A DNA stretch of 43,932 nucleotides from Bacteroidales bacterium. GTDB taxonomy: Bacteria; Bacteroidota; Bacteroidia; Bacteroidales; JAGOPY01. Where the stretch lies: contig JAHYJL010000005.1 of assembly GCA_019429045.1 (NCBI GenBank), forward strand, positions 1 to 43,932, read 5' to 3'. The position numbers and the translations under genes are program-made. The notes under the pieces were generated by a model that ran no database searches, was not told where the DNA came from, and was given only the letters and a program-made list of their open reading frames with translations. Shown here piece by piece: positions 36,372 through 42,893 of the stretch (position 1 is its first letter; every line of letters starts with the position of its first letter).

Positions 36372-36545
36372 ATGCCAAACAAAACTTTACCTCCTTACGA
36401 ACACTGGTGGGACAATAATGTTATCGAGATCGTGGAAGACCGCACGCGGACCTGGACCCGAACGAAATATAAAGCCACAGACGGGTACTGGATCGTATAT
36501 GAGGGCTTCCGGATGCTGGGAAAAGTGACGCCCGGCCTGTTATGA
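36372..36545 (+). CDS. Small protein of 57 residues, function unknown
   Basis: ATG at 36372 opens a 57-codon frame ending TGA at 36543. The product is rich in aromatic and charged residues (YEHWWDNNVIEIVED, then TDGYWIVYEGFRMLGK), looks soluble, and has an ordinary codon pattern. It lies between the decayed FG-GAP gene and an oxidoreductase gene, followed by an 8-bp repeat. I do not recognise it. Confidence 0.5.
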   Translation: MPNKTLPPYEHWWDNNVIEIVEDRTRTWTRTKYKATDGYWIVYEGFRMLGKVTPGLL

Positions 36546-36572
36546 AAAACATATCCTGCCCAGGGAAAAAGC

Positions 36573-36612
36573 AATTTAACAATTTAACAGTTTAACAATT
36601 TAACAGTTTAAA
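36573..36612. repeat. Octamer repeat (AATTTAAC)x5 abutting a start codon
   Basis: Units AATTTAAC, AATTTAAC, AGTTTAAC, AATTTAAC and AGTTTAAA end at the base before the ATG of the next gene (36613). The array therefore replaces the normal ribosome-binding region. Changes in copy number could alter translation. Confidence 0.88.
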
Positions 36613-37266
36613 ATGCAAACCGCAACAATTATAGGCTCAACCGGATTGATCGGAGGCCACCTTCTGAATCAACTGCTGCAGGATGATGACATTGCAACCG
36701 TACGTGCGCTGGTGCGCCGGTCATTGAAAACCAGCCACCCGAAACTGCAGGTGGTTGTGATCGATTTTTCCGACCTCGCCGCTTTCAAAGAAGGCATCCG
36801 GGGCAGCGATGCGGTGTTCTGCGCCGTGGGTACAACCAATAAAAAGGTTAAAGGCGACAAAACGGCCTACCGCAATGTGGACTACAATATTCCGGTGAAC
36901 GCGGCCCGCTGCTGTGCCGAAACGGACGGGAAACAGTTCCTGCTGGTCTCATCCGTGGGCGCCGACAGCCATAGCCGCAATTTCTACCTCAAACTCAAAG
37001 GGGAGGTGGAAGAGGAGATTCGCCGGCTGCCTATCCCGTCGGTCTCCATCTTCCGCCCATCCATGCTTTTAGGCAAACGCCAGGAATCACGGCCCATGGA
37101 ATCCATAGCACAGGCGATCAGTAAATCGCTTCCTTTCCTGTTCCCTTCCAAATATAAACCCATTGCAGCCTCTAACGTGGCACGGGCGATGGTAGCGGCT
37201 GGCAAACAGGATTTACCGGGCATCCAGGTACACCACTTCCGGGAAATGATGGCATTGCTGAAATAA
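36613..37266 (+). CDS. NAD(P)-binding atypical short-chain dehydrogenase
   Basis: This 217-residue Rossmann protein has the dinucleotide motif GSTGLIGG (8-15), VRALVRRS after beta-2, SDAVFCAVGTTNKK at beta-4 and LLVSSVGADSHSRNFYLKLKGEVEE, as in the NmrA/HTATIP2-like atypical SDR group. The size fits. These proteins reduce small compounds or act as NADPH sensors; the substrate is not predictable. Its start follows a repeat array directly. Confidence 0.85.
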   Translation: MQTATIIGSTGLIGGHLLNQLLQDDDIATVRALVRRSLKTSHPKLQVVVIDFSDLAAFKEGIRGSDAVFCAVGTTNKKVKGDKTAYRNVDYNIPVNAARCCAETDGKQFLLVSSVGADSHSRNFYLKLKGEVEEEIRRLPIPSVSIFRPSMLLGKRQESRPMESIAQAISKSLPFLFPSKYKPIAASNVARAMVAAGKQDLPGIQVHHFREMMALLK

Positions 37267-37277
37267 TCCATTGGTGC

Positions 37278-37343
37278 TCAACCCCTACAGGGTTGAATAT
37301 TGTAATCGCCATCCTTTCTACAATAGCTGATGCCCTACGGGCA
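37278..37343. repeat. Two short palindromes between convergent genes
   Basis: TCAACCC-CTACA-GGGTTGA (37278-37296) and TGCCC-TAC-GGGCA (37331-37343). Both have the look of dispersed hairpin elements and could help end transcripts of the convergent SDR and dnaE2 genes. No T run follows either. Confidence 0.6.
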
Positions 37344-37353
37344 AAAGCTTTAT

Positions 37354-37379
37354 CTTCCCCTCTTCCCCTCTTCCCCTCT
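37354..37379. repeat. Octamer repeat (CTTCCCCT)x3 touching the dnaE2 stop
   Basis: Three copies of CTTCCCCT and part of a fourth run up to the stop codon of the minus-strand dnaE2-like gene (stop at 37379-37381). Same pattern as the other gene-end repeats. Confidence 0.8.
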
Positions 37380-40324
37380 CACCCTCCCCGCGGATCCGCC
37401 CGCAGCGCCATCTTTTCCATCCGCTCCACCTCGACACTCGGAAACCCGAACTCTTCCACTACTTTGCCATAAACCTGGTAAACCCCGTCGCCTTTGAACG
37501 GACTGGTTCTCAGGGTGGGAGGGAAGTGCACCGTATCGAAGAACTCGCCTTCGGCGTCCAGGAAAGCGGCAAAGTGCATGATCTCGCCCTTCACGGTCCG
37601 CACATACTTGATGGTGACCAGGTTACCCACCAACCGCACCTTCGTTCCGATATTCTTTGTGAGTTCCCTGGCCCTGACATCACCGTGAAACTCCGTCTGT
37701 AGCAGGTCGAAAGGGGAGAGGCTGACGGGCCAGCCGAGCAGCTCCATCTCGTCGTAGGCGTCTTCCAGCGGTTCGTGCACGAGCTTCGGCAGGGTGTAAG
37801 CCAGTGAAGGCGGGCGGAACAGCGCGTTGTGGTGTTCGTTGGGCTTACTCCTTCGCAGCAGCAGGTGCACGTCCCACAGCAGCTCCGCTTTCGACCGGCC
37901 GGTGAAGCGGAAGGCGCCGATGCGGATCAAAAGGATCAGTTGCTCCAGGCCGGCATCCACGCGCTCCACAAAGTTCTCCAGGCTGGTGTAAGTCCCGTTT
38001 TCTTCACGTTCTGCATCGATCGCCTGCCCCACCTTCCGCTCCAGGCTGTCGATGTGGATGAAGCCGGTGTAGATATCCGTTCCTATAATGCAGGTTTTGT
38101 ACCGGCTGTGGTTCGCGCAGGGGAGGTGGATGGTGGCGCCGCATCGCCGGGCCTCGTTGAAATAGACCCAGGTCCGGTAAAACCCGCCGAAATTATTGAT
38201 CACCGCCACCATGAACTCCAGCGGGTAATGAGCCTTCAGGTACAGGCTCTGGAAGCTCTCCACGGCATAGGAAGCGCTGTGGGCCTTGGAAAACGAGTAG
38301 CCGGCGAACGACTCGATCTGCCGCCAGACCTCTTTCGTGATGGACTCAGGATAGCCCTTCTCCCGGCAATTCTGATGAAACTTGTCCACGATCCGCTCCA
38401 GCTCTTTTTTGCTTCGGAACTTGCCGCTCATCGCCCTTCTCAGTACATCGGCGTCGGCCAGGTCGAGCCCGGCGAAATGATGGCACACCTTCAGAACGTC
38501 TTCCTGGTACACCATCACACCGTAAGTTTCTTCGAGTTGCTCCTTCATCACGGGATGGATGTATTGGAACCTGCCGGGGTGATGAAAACGGCGGATGTAT
38601 TCCTTCATCATGCCCGACTTGGCAACGCCGGGCCGGATGATCGAGCTGGCCGCCACCAGCGTCAGGTAATTGTCGCACTTCAGCTTTTTGAGCAATCCCC
38701 GCATCGCCGGGCTTTCGATGTAAAAACAGCCGTTGGTCTCGCCGTTTTTCAGCTGCGACTTCACCTTCGGGTCGCGCTTGAATTTGTCGACCTGGTGCAC
38801 ATCTACCTTCAAACCCCGGTTCTCCGCCACGATGGCGGCGCAGTCCTTGATATGGCCGATGCCCCGCTGGCTGAGGATGTCGAGCTTCTCGAAACCGAAA
38901 TCCCCGGCCACGTACATGTCCCACTGCGTGGTGGGGAAGCCCTTGGGCGGCAGGTCCAGGGCGGTGTAATACGTGACGGGCTTCTCGGAGATCAGCACCC
39001 CGCCGGCATGGATGCTGCGGATGTTGGGGAAGTCTACCATCATCCTCGCAATTTGATAGATCTGCCGGGTGATACCGCTGTTGTTGATCGCTGCAAAAGG
39101 CCGTTCGGTCAGCGCGTCGATATCCCCGGCAGGCAGGCCGTAAACTTTTCCCAGCTCCCGCAGGATCGATTTGCCCTTGAAGGTCGACATGGCCCCCAGC
39201 AAAGCGGTGTGCTCCCGGCCGTATCTCTTGAAGATATAATCCTGTACTGCCTCCCGCTCGGTCCAGGAATAATCGATGTCGAAATCAGGCGGACTGCTCC
39301 GCTTCGGATTGATAAACCGCTCAAAGTAAAGGTTTAAATCAATAGGGTCAACATCAGTGATTTTCAAACAGTAAGCAATAACACTGTTTGCGCCGCTGCC
39401 CCGCCCGACATGATGAAATCCCCGGTTCATGGAATAGCGGATAATGTCCCAGGTGATGAGAAAGTAAGCGGAGAAGCCCATGTTGCAGATGATGTCCAGC
39501 TCATGTTTCACCCGCCTGGCCGCTTCGGCATTTTTCTTCCCGTAGCGGTACTCCAGCCCGTCCATCGCCAGCTTCTCCAGCAGCACCTTATCATCGTAGC
39601 GGTCGCCGGTGAAAGTTTCCTTGTTCTTCACCGCCTTGTAGTCGAAATCAAGCTGGCAGGCAGCCATCATCTTTTCAGTATTCTCCAGAATATCCGGGTA
39701 ATCCCTGAAAGGGTTTGATATCCGTTCTACGGGGAAGAAGCGTTCATGCTTCAATGCAGCCTGACCCGTCTGTAGCTTGGTAATGAGGGTGTTGTGGTCG
39801 ATGGCGCGAAGGTTGCGGTGGAGCATAAAGCTTTCGCCGCCGTTCTCCAGGGTGACGGGGTGACGGACGACCAGCTTGCCGCGGTCAGCGGAAAACCTTG
39901 AAGTGACCAGCCGGTTGATATGCTCCGGCCGGATGCCGATGCGCTCGTTGTCACTGAGCTTATGACCGTTGAAGGATTCGAAAGGAAAGATGACGTAAGC
40001 GTTCTGGAACTCTGGCGGCCGGAGAGGCAGGGGAGAGCCTTCCAGGTTATGGCGGGACAGGAACTCGTTCAGCTCGCGAAACCCCTCGTTATTCATTGCC
40101 AGGCCGGTGTATAACAAAGCATCCCCATCCCGGAACTCGATCCCCGCCAGCGGCCTGATACCGGCTTCCCCGCACAGCCGCACAAAATCCAGCACCCCCG
40201 TGGAATTGTTGATATCGGTCAGGCCCAATGCCTCCAGGCCAAGCGATTTCGCTTTCCCCACGAGCCTTTCCAGCGACAAAGTCCCGTAACGTAAACTGTA
40301 ATATGAATGACAATTCCAAAACAT
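37379..40324 (-). CDS. DnaE2/ImuC-like error-prone DNA polymerase III alpha subunit
   Basis: This 981-residue C-family polymerase is shorter than the replicative DnaE (about 1160). The N-terminal PHP domain begins CHSYYSLRYGTLS, keeping one histidine (H6) where replicative enzymes have H-x-H, and GLTDINN has lost another, so PHP metal binding is probably gone. Polymerase motifs: GRGSGANS (307-314) and the catalytic PPDFDIDY (345-352). A Y-family polymerase lies directly upstream on the same strand, and a LexA-like repressor is next. This context and the degenerate PHP favour translesion synthesis over replication. Its stop touches an 8-bp repeat. Confidence 0.88.
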   Translation of the reverse strand: MFWNCHSYYSLRYGTLSLERLVGKAKSLGLEALGLTDINNSTGVLDFVRLCGEAGIRPLAGIEFRDGDALLYTGLAMNNEGFRELNEFLSRHNLEGSPLPLRPPEFQNAYVIFPFESFNGHKLSDNERIGIRPEHINRLVTSRFSADRGKLVVRHPVTLENGGESFMLHRNLRAIDHNTLITKLQTGQAALKHERFFPVERISNPFRDYPDILENTEKMMAACQLDFDYKAVKNKETFTGDRYDDKVLLEKLAMDGLEYRYGKKNAEAARRVKHELDIICNMGFSAYFLITWDIIRYSMNRGFHHVGRGSGANSVIAYCLKITDVDPIDLNLYFERFINPKRSSPPDFDIDYSWTEREAVQDYIFKRYGREHTALLGAMSTFKGKSILRELGKVYGLPAGDIDALTERPFAAINNSGITRQIYQIARMMVDFPNIRSIHAGGVLISEKPVTYYTALDLPPKGFPTTQWDMYVAGDFGFEKLDILSQRGIGHIKDCAAIVAENRGLKVDVHQVDKFKRDPKVKSQLKNGETNGCFYIESPAMRGLLKKLKCDNYLTLVAASSIIRPGVAKSGMMKEYIRRFHHPGRFQYIHPVMKEQLEETYGVMVYQEDVLKVCHHFAGLDLADADVLRRAMSGKFRSKKELERIVDKFHQNCREKGYPESITKEVWRQIESFAGYSFSKAHSASYAVESFQSLYLKAHYPLEFMVAVINNFGGFYRTWVYFNEARRCGATIHLPCANHSRYKTCIIGTDIYTGFIHIDSLERKVGQAIDAEREENGTYTSLENFVERVDAGLEQLILLIRIGAFRFTGRSKAELLWDVHLLLRRSKPNEHHNALFRPPSLAYTLPKLVHEPLEDAYDEMELLGWPVSLSPFDLLQTEFHGDVRARELTKNIGTKVRLVGNLVTIKYVRTVKGEIMHFAAFLDAEGEFFDTVHFPPTLRTSPFKGDGVYQVYGKVVEEFGFPSVEVERMEKMALRADPRGG

Positions 40325-40339
40325 TTTCCTACAGTCCTA

Positions 40340-40400
40340 CATGTCTACTTAATGTCTACTTAATGTCTACCTAATGTCTACCTAATGTCTACCTAATGTC
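40340..40400. repeat. 11-bp tandem repeat between dinB and the dnaE2-like gene
   Basis: About 5.5 units of AATGTCTACYT. The TAG stop of dinB (40389-40391, minus strand) lies inside the array, and the dnaE2-like ATG starts 16 bp past its other end. The array fills nearly the entire gap between the two polymerase genes. Confidence 0.9.
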
Positions 40401-41543
40401 CATCCCGGCGGCACGTCTAATGGCCTTCTTCCCGAACCTCAGCCGGATGCGGTCCATCGCATTGTACAGACTGATCATCTCCGGCACGTCCTCGAACATA
40501 TTGAGCTGCTGCACGCCGCCCACCAGGTGCGAGAATTTGACCCCCACCAGCCGGATGAGCATCCTGCGCTGGTACAGCCGGTCGAACAGCTCCAGGGATA
40601 TCTTCATCAGCACATGGTCGAACGATGTAAAGGGGATGCGTTGCTGCAGGGTATGGGTGTCGAAGTTCGAATAGCGTATCTTGACGGTCACGCAGGAGGT
40701 CAGCTTCTGCTTTTTCCGCAGCTCGAAGGCCAGCCGTTCCACCTTGGCGGAGAGCACCTGCCGGATGCGGGCCACGTCGATGGTGTCGCTCTCGAAGGTG
40801 GTCTCCGAGCCGATCGATTTTCGCTCCGAATAGGGCTTCACCGGGGTGGGGTCGATGCCGTTGGCCTTTTTCCAGATCACGATGCCGTTCTTTCCCAGCA
40901 CTTTTTCGACCATTTCCGGCGGGATCCGGCTCAGGGTTTCAATGGTTCCCACGCCCATCGAGCGGAGCAGGTAGTACACCCGGTCGCCGATCATGGGTAT
41001 TTTCTTGATCGACAGGGGGTTGAGAAACTGCTGCACCCGGTCCCCGGGCACCTCGATCTCGCCGTTGGGCTTGGCCTCGCCCGTGGCAATCTTGGATACG
41101 GTCTTGTTGACCGACAGCCCGACCGAGATGGGCAGCCCTGTTTCCCGGATGATGGTCTGCCGCAGCTCGTGCGTCCAGGCCAGGCAGCCGAAAAAGCGGT
41201 CCATCCCCGTGATGTCAAGATAATGCTCGTCGATGGAGGCTTTCTCATACACCGGCGCCCTTTCGGCGATAATGTCGGTCACCATGCGGGAATGGCGGCT
41301 GTACAGGTCCATGTCGCCCCGCACGATGACGGCATCGCGGCACAGCATGCGGGCCGTCTTCATCGGCATGGCCGAATGTACCCCGTATTGCCGCGCCTCG
41401 TAACTGCAACTGGCCACCACCCCCCGGTCAGACGTGCCGCCGATGATCACCGGTTTGCCCGCCAGGCGGGCGTTCTGCAAACGCTCCACCGACACGAAGA
41501 AAGTGTCGAGGTCGAGATGGACGATATGGCGGGTTTCGGTCAT
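40389..41543 (-). CDS. dinB: DNA polymerase IV (Y family)
   Basis: This 384-residue translesion polymerase has catalytic residues D11 (HLDLDTFF) and D105/E106 (SIDEHYLD) and the steric region CSYEARQYGVHSAMP (46-60). The C-terminal clamp-binding motif QLNMF is at 346-350. The start at 41543 matches the family N-terminus; a longer frame through the upstream 37-bp repeat is artefactual. It is followed by the dnaE2-like gene and preceded by a repeat array; a LexA-like gene is divergent. Such mutasome sets are often damage-inducible. Confidence 0.94.
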   Translation of the reverse strand: MTETRHIVHLDLDTFFVSVERLQNARLAGKPVIIGGTSDRGVVASCSYEARQYGVHSAMPMKTARMLCRDAVIVRGDMDLYSRHSRMVTDIIAERAPVYEKASIDEHYLDITGMDRFFGCLAWTHELRQTIIRETGLPISVGLSVNKTVSKIATGEAKPNGEIEVPGDRVQQFLNPLSIKKIPMIGDRVYYLLRSMGVGTIETLSRIPPEMVEKVLGKNGIVIWKKANGIDPTPVKPYSERKSIGSETTFESDTIDVARIRQVLSAKVERLAFELRKKQKLTSCVTVKIRYSNFDTHTLQQRIPFTSFDHVLMKISLELFDRLYQRRMLIRLVGVKFSHLVGGVQQLNMFEDVPEMISLYNAMDRIRLRFGKKAIRRAAGMDIR

Positions 41544-41554
41544 TAGTCCAGTTT

Positions 41555-41692
41555 GTGCTCCAACGACTAAAGCCGTTGGTTCTGTTTTTTCGTGCTCCAA
41601 CGACTAAAGCCGTTGGTTCTGTTTTTTCGTGCTCCAACGACTAAAGCCGTTGGTTCTGTTTTTTCGTGCTCCAACGACTAAAGCCGTTGGTT
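41555..41692. repeat. 37-bp tandem repeat, 3.7 copies, each with a hairpin
   Basis: Units start at 41555, 41592, 41629 and 41666. Each contains CCAACG-ACTAAAGC-CGTTGG (hairpin with 6-bp stem) followed by TTCTGTTTTTTC; the last unit is cut after CGTTGGTTCC. Full copies are essentially identical, suggesting recent expansion. The array begins 12 bp upstream of the dinB start, so it would be in the dinB leader RNA. No unique spacers, so not a CRISPR. Confidence 0.92.
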
Positions 41693-41705
41693 CCAAGTGT
41701 GTTAC

Positions 41706-41731
41706 AAACCGACGGGTTAACCCGTCGGTTT
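41706..41731. repeat. Perfect 26-bp palindrome, right copy of the composite element
   Basis: AAACCGACGGGTT and its exact complement AACCCGTCGGTTT join to form the palindrome. With the last CGTTGGTTCC of the 37-bp array and the intervening TGTTACAAA it matches the layout at 32-98. Confidence 0.88.
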
Positions 41732-41791
41732 AATGCCTGGAATTCAGTCGTCGGACTACCAGAAAAAAGAGATTTTTTAGACTTATGGTAT

Positions 41792-41819
41792 AACCTCGTG
41801 AGGCTGGGAGGTTTTTTTC
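41792..41819 (+). other. Terminator-like hairpin within the composite element
   Basis: AACCTC (41792-41797) pairs with GAGGTT (41808-41813), followed by a T run. No plus-strand gene lies upstream to be ended. A related AACCTC..GAGG stretch follows the left composite repeat (135-149), so it is probably a third part of that element. Confidence 0.45.
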
Positions 41820-41855
41820 TACTTTTTTCTTGACTTTTCATTTTTTTAATTATAC

Positions 41856-41901
41856 TTTTGATTAAAATTTAATCAAAATTCTGATTACAATTTAATCAAA
41901 A
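41856..41901. promoter_or_regulatory. Two adjacent 23-bp palindromic operators
   Basis: Two 23-bp sites lie end to end (41856-41878 and 41879-41901), with core GATTAAAATTTAATC in the first and GATTACAATTTAATC in the second. The first is a perfect inverted repeat (11-1-11); the two differ at only two positions. They lie 89 bp before the LexA-like repressor gene and upstream of dinB on the other strand. The probable binder is that repressor. Confidence 0.75.
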
Positions 41902-41989
41902 AATCAATCGAAGTCAAGTTTTTAAAAAAATTTTTCAACTGACCGGGTATATTTTCAAAAAAACCGGATAAACAATAAAAAAGAAGACG

Positions 41990-42796
41990 ATGCAATATTT
42001 CAGTTCAAACATCAAATTGCTCCGCAAGCGCCTGGGGCGTACGCAGGACGATGTGGCATTCTCCCTCGGCATGAAGCGCCCGACCCTGAGCGGGTACGAA
42101 AATAATGTGGCCCAGCCGGGACTGGAGGCCATGATCGCTTTCAGCCGCCATTTCAAGATTTCCATCGACACCCTGGTGAAAGTGGACCTGTCGAAACTGG
42201 CCGAAAGCGAACTGTCGCAGCTCGAGCGCGGCTACGATGTCTTCATCACCGGGGGCAAACTGCGCGTGCTGGCCACCACGGTCGACCAGGACAACGAGGA
42301 AAATATAGAAATGGTGAATGAAACGGCCAAGGCCGGCTATCAAAGCGGCTTTGCCGATCCGGAGTTCATCCGTGTCTTACCCGCCTTCCGGCTGCCGTTC
42401 CTGTCGAAAGAGCGCAAATACAGGGCCTTCCAGGTGAACGGCGACTCCATGCTGCCCATCCCCGACAAATCGTGGGTCATCGGGGAGTTCGTGCAAAACT
42501 GGCTCACCGTCCGCAGCGGGTATCCTTATATCATCCTGACCATGGAAGATGGCGTTGTATTCAAGATCGCAGAAAATAAATTAAAGGAAGGTAATGTGCT
42601 GAACCTCATCTCCCTGAACCCGCTCTACGAACCTTTCGAAGTACATGCCAAAGACATCCGCGAGGTATGGCGGTTCGTCTATTTCATCTCCTCCGAGATC
42701 CCCGAACCCAACCTGCCAAAGGATGAACTGATACAAACGGTCAAATCAATACAAAAAGAGGTGAAAGCCATCCAGACCCGGCTCAACCTTCCATAG
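41990..42796 (+). CDS. LexA-like XRE-family repressor with S24 peptidase domain
   Basis: This 268-residue protein has an N-terminal HTH_XRE (about 8-62: LRKRLGRTQDDVAFSLGMKRPTLSGYE). The C-terminal S24/LexA-type domain has catalytic Ser153 in NGDSM and Lys192 in VVFKIA. An Ala-Gly pair at 115-116 (AKAGYQSG) is the likely self-cleavage site. A charged C-terminal tail follows (about 235-268). By analogy to LexA and CI, DNA damage would trigger cleavage and free the polymerase genes on the other strand. Tandem 23-bp palindromes upstream are its likely operators. Confidence 0.88.
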   Translation: MQYFSSNIKLLRKRLGRTQDDVAFSLGMKRPTLSGYENNVAQPGLEAMIAFSRHFKISIDTLVKVDLSKLAESELSQLERGYDVFITGGKLRVLATTVDQDNEENIEMVNETAKAGYQSGFADPEFIRVLPAFRLPFLSKERKYRAFQVNGDSMLPIPDKSWVIGEFVQNWLTVRSGYPYIILTMEDGVVFKIAENKLKEGNVLNLISLNPLYEPFEVHAKDIREVWRFVYFISSEIPEPNLPKDELIQTVKSIQKEVKAIQTRLNLP

Positions 42797-42833
42797 AAGT
42801 AAATTCCAAATTCCAGGCACCAAATTCCAACCG

Positions 42834-42889
42834 AACTCAAAACTCAGAACTCAAAACTCAGAACTCAGAACTCAAAACTCAGAACTCAA
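42834..42889. repeat. Heptamer repeat (AACTCAR)x8 before the exonuclease gene
   Basis: Eight perfect 7-bp units (AACTCAA or AACTCAG) end 4 bp before the ATG at 42894. The same unit, also eight copies, is inside the desulfurase-SelD gene. AAATTCCA-like units fill most of the gap back to the previous stop (42802-42830). Confidence 0.92.
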
Positions 42890-42893
42890 AGTT

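Noticed and set aside
37829-39337. Long plus-strand open frame opposite the dnaE2-like gene
   Set aside because: It is a GC-driven shadow frame with no domain, while the minus strand carries clear polymerase motifs.
40527-41546. Long plus-strand open frame opposite dinB
   Set aside because: Shadow of the dinB codons; His/Gly/Arg-rich with no recognisable family.
41544-41637. Longer N-terminus for DinB reading through the 37-bp repeat
   Set aside because: The extra residues are repeat-encoded; the family N-terminus begins at the ATG at 41543.
41555-41692. Possible CRISPR array
   Set aside because: Units are direct 37-bp tandem copies with no unique spacers between them and no cas genes nearby.
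41792-41819. Rho-independent terminator on the plus strand
   Set aside because: No plus-strand gene ends nearby; a similar structure follows the left composite repeat, so it is treated as part of that element.
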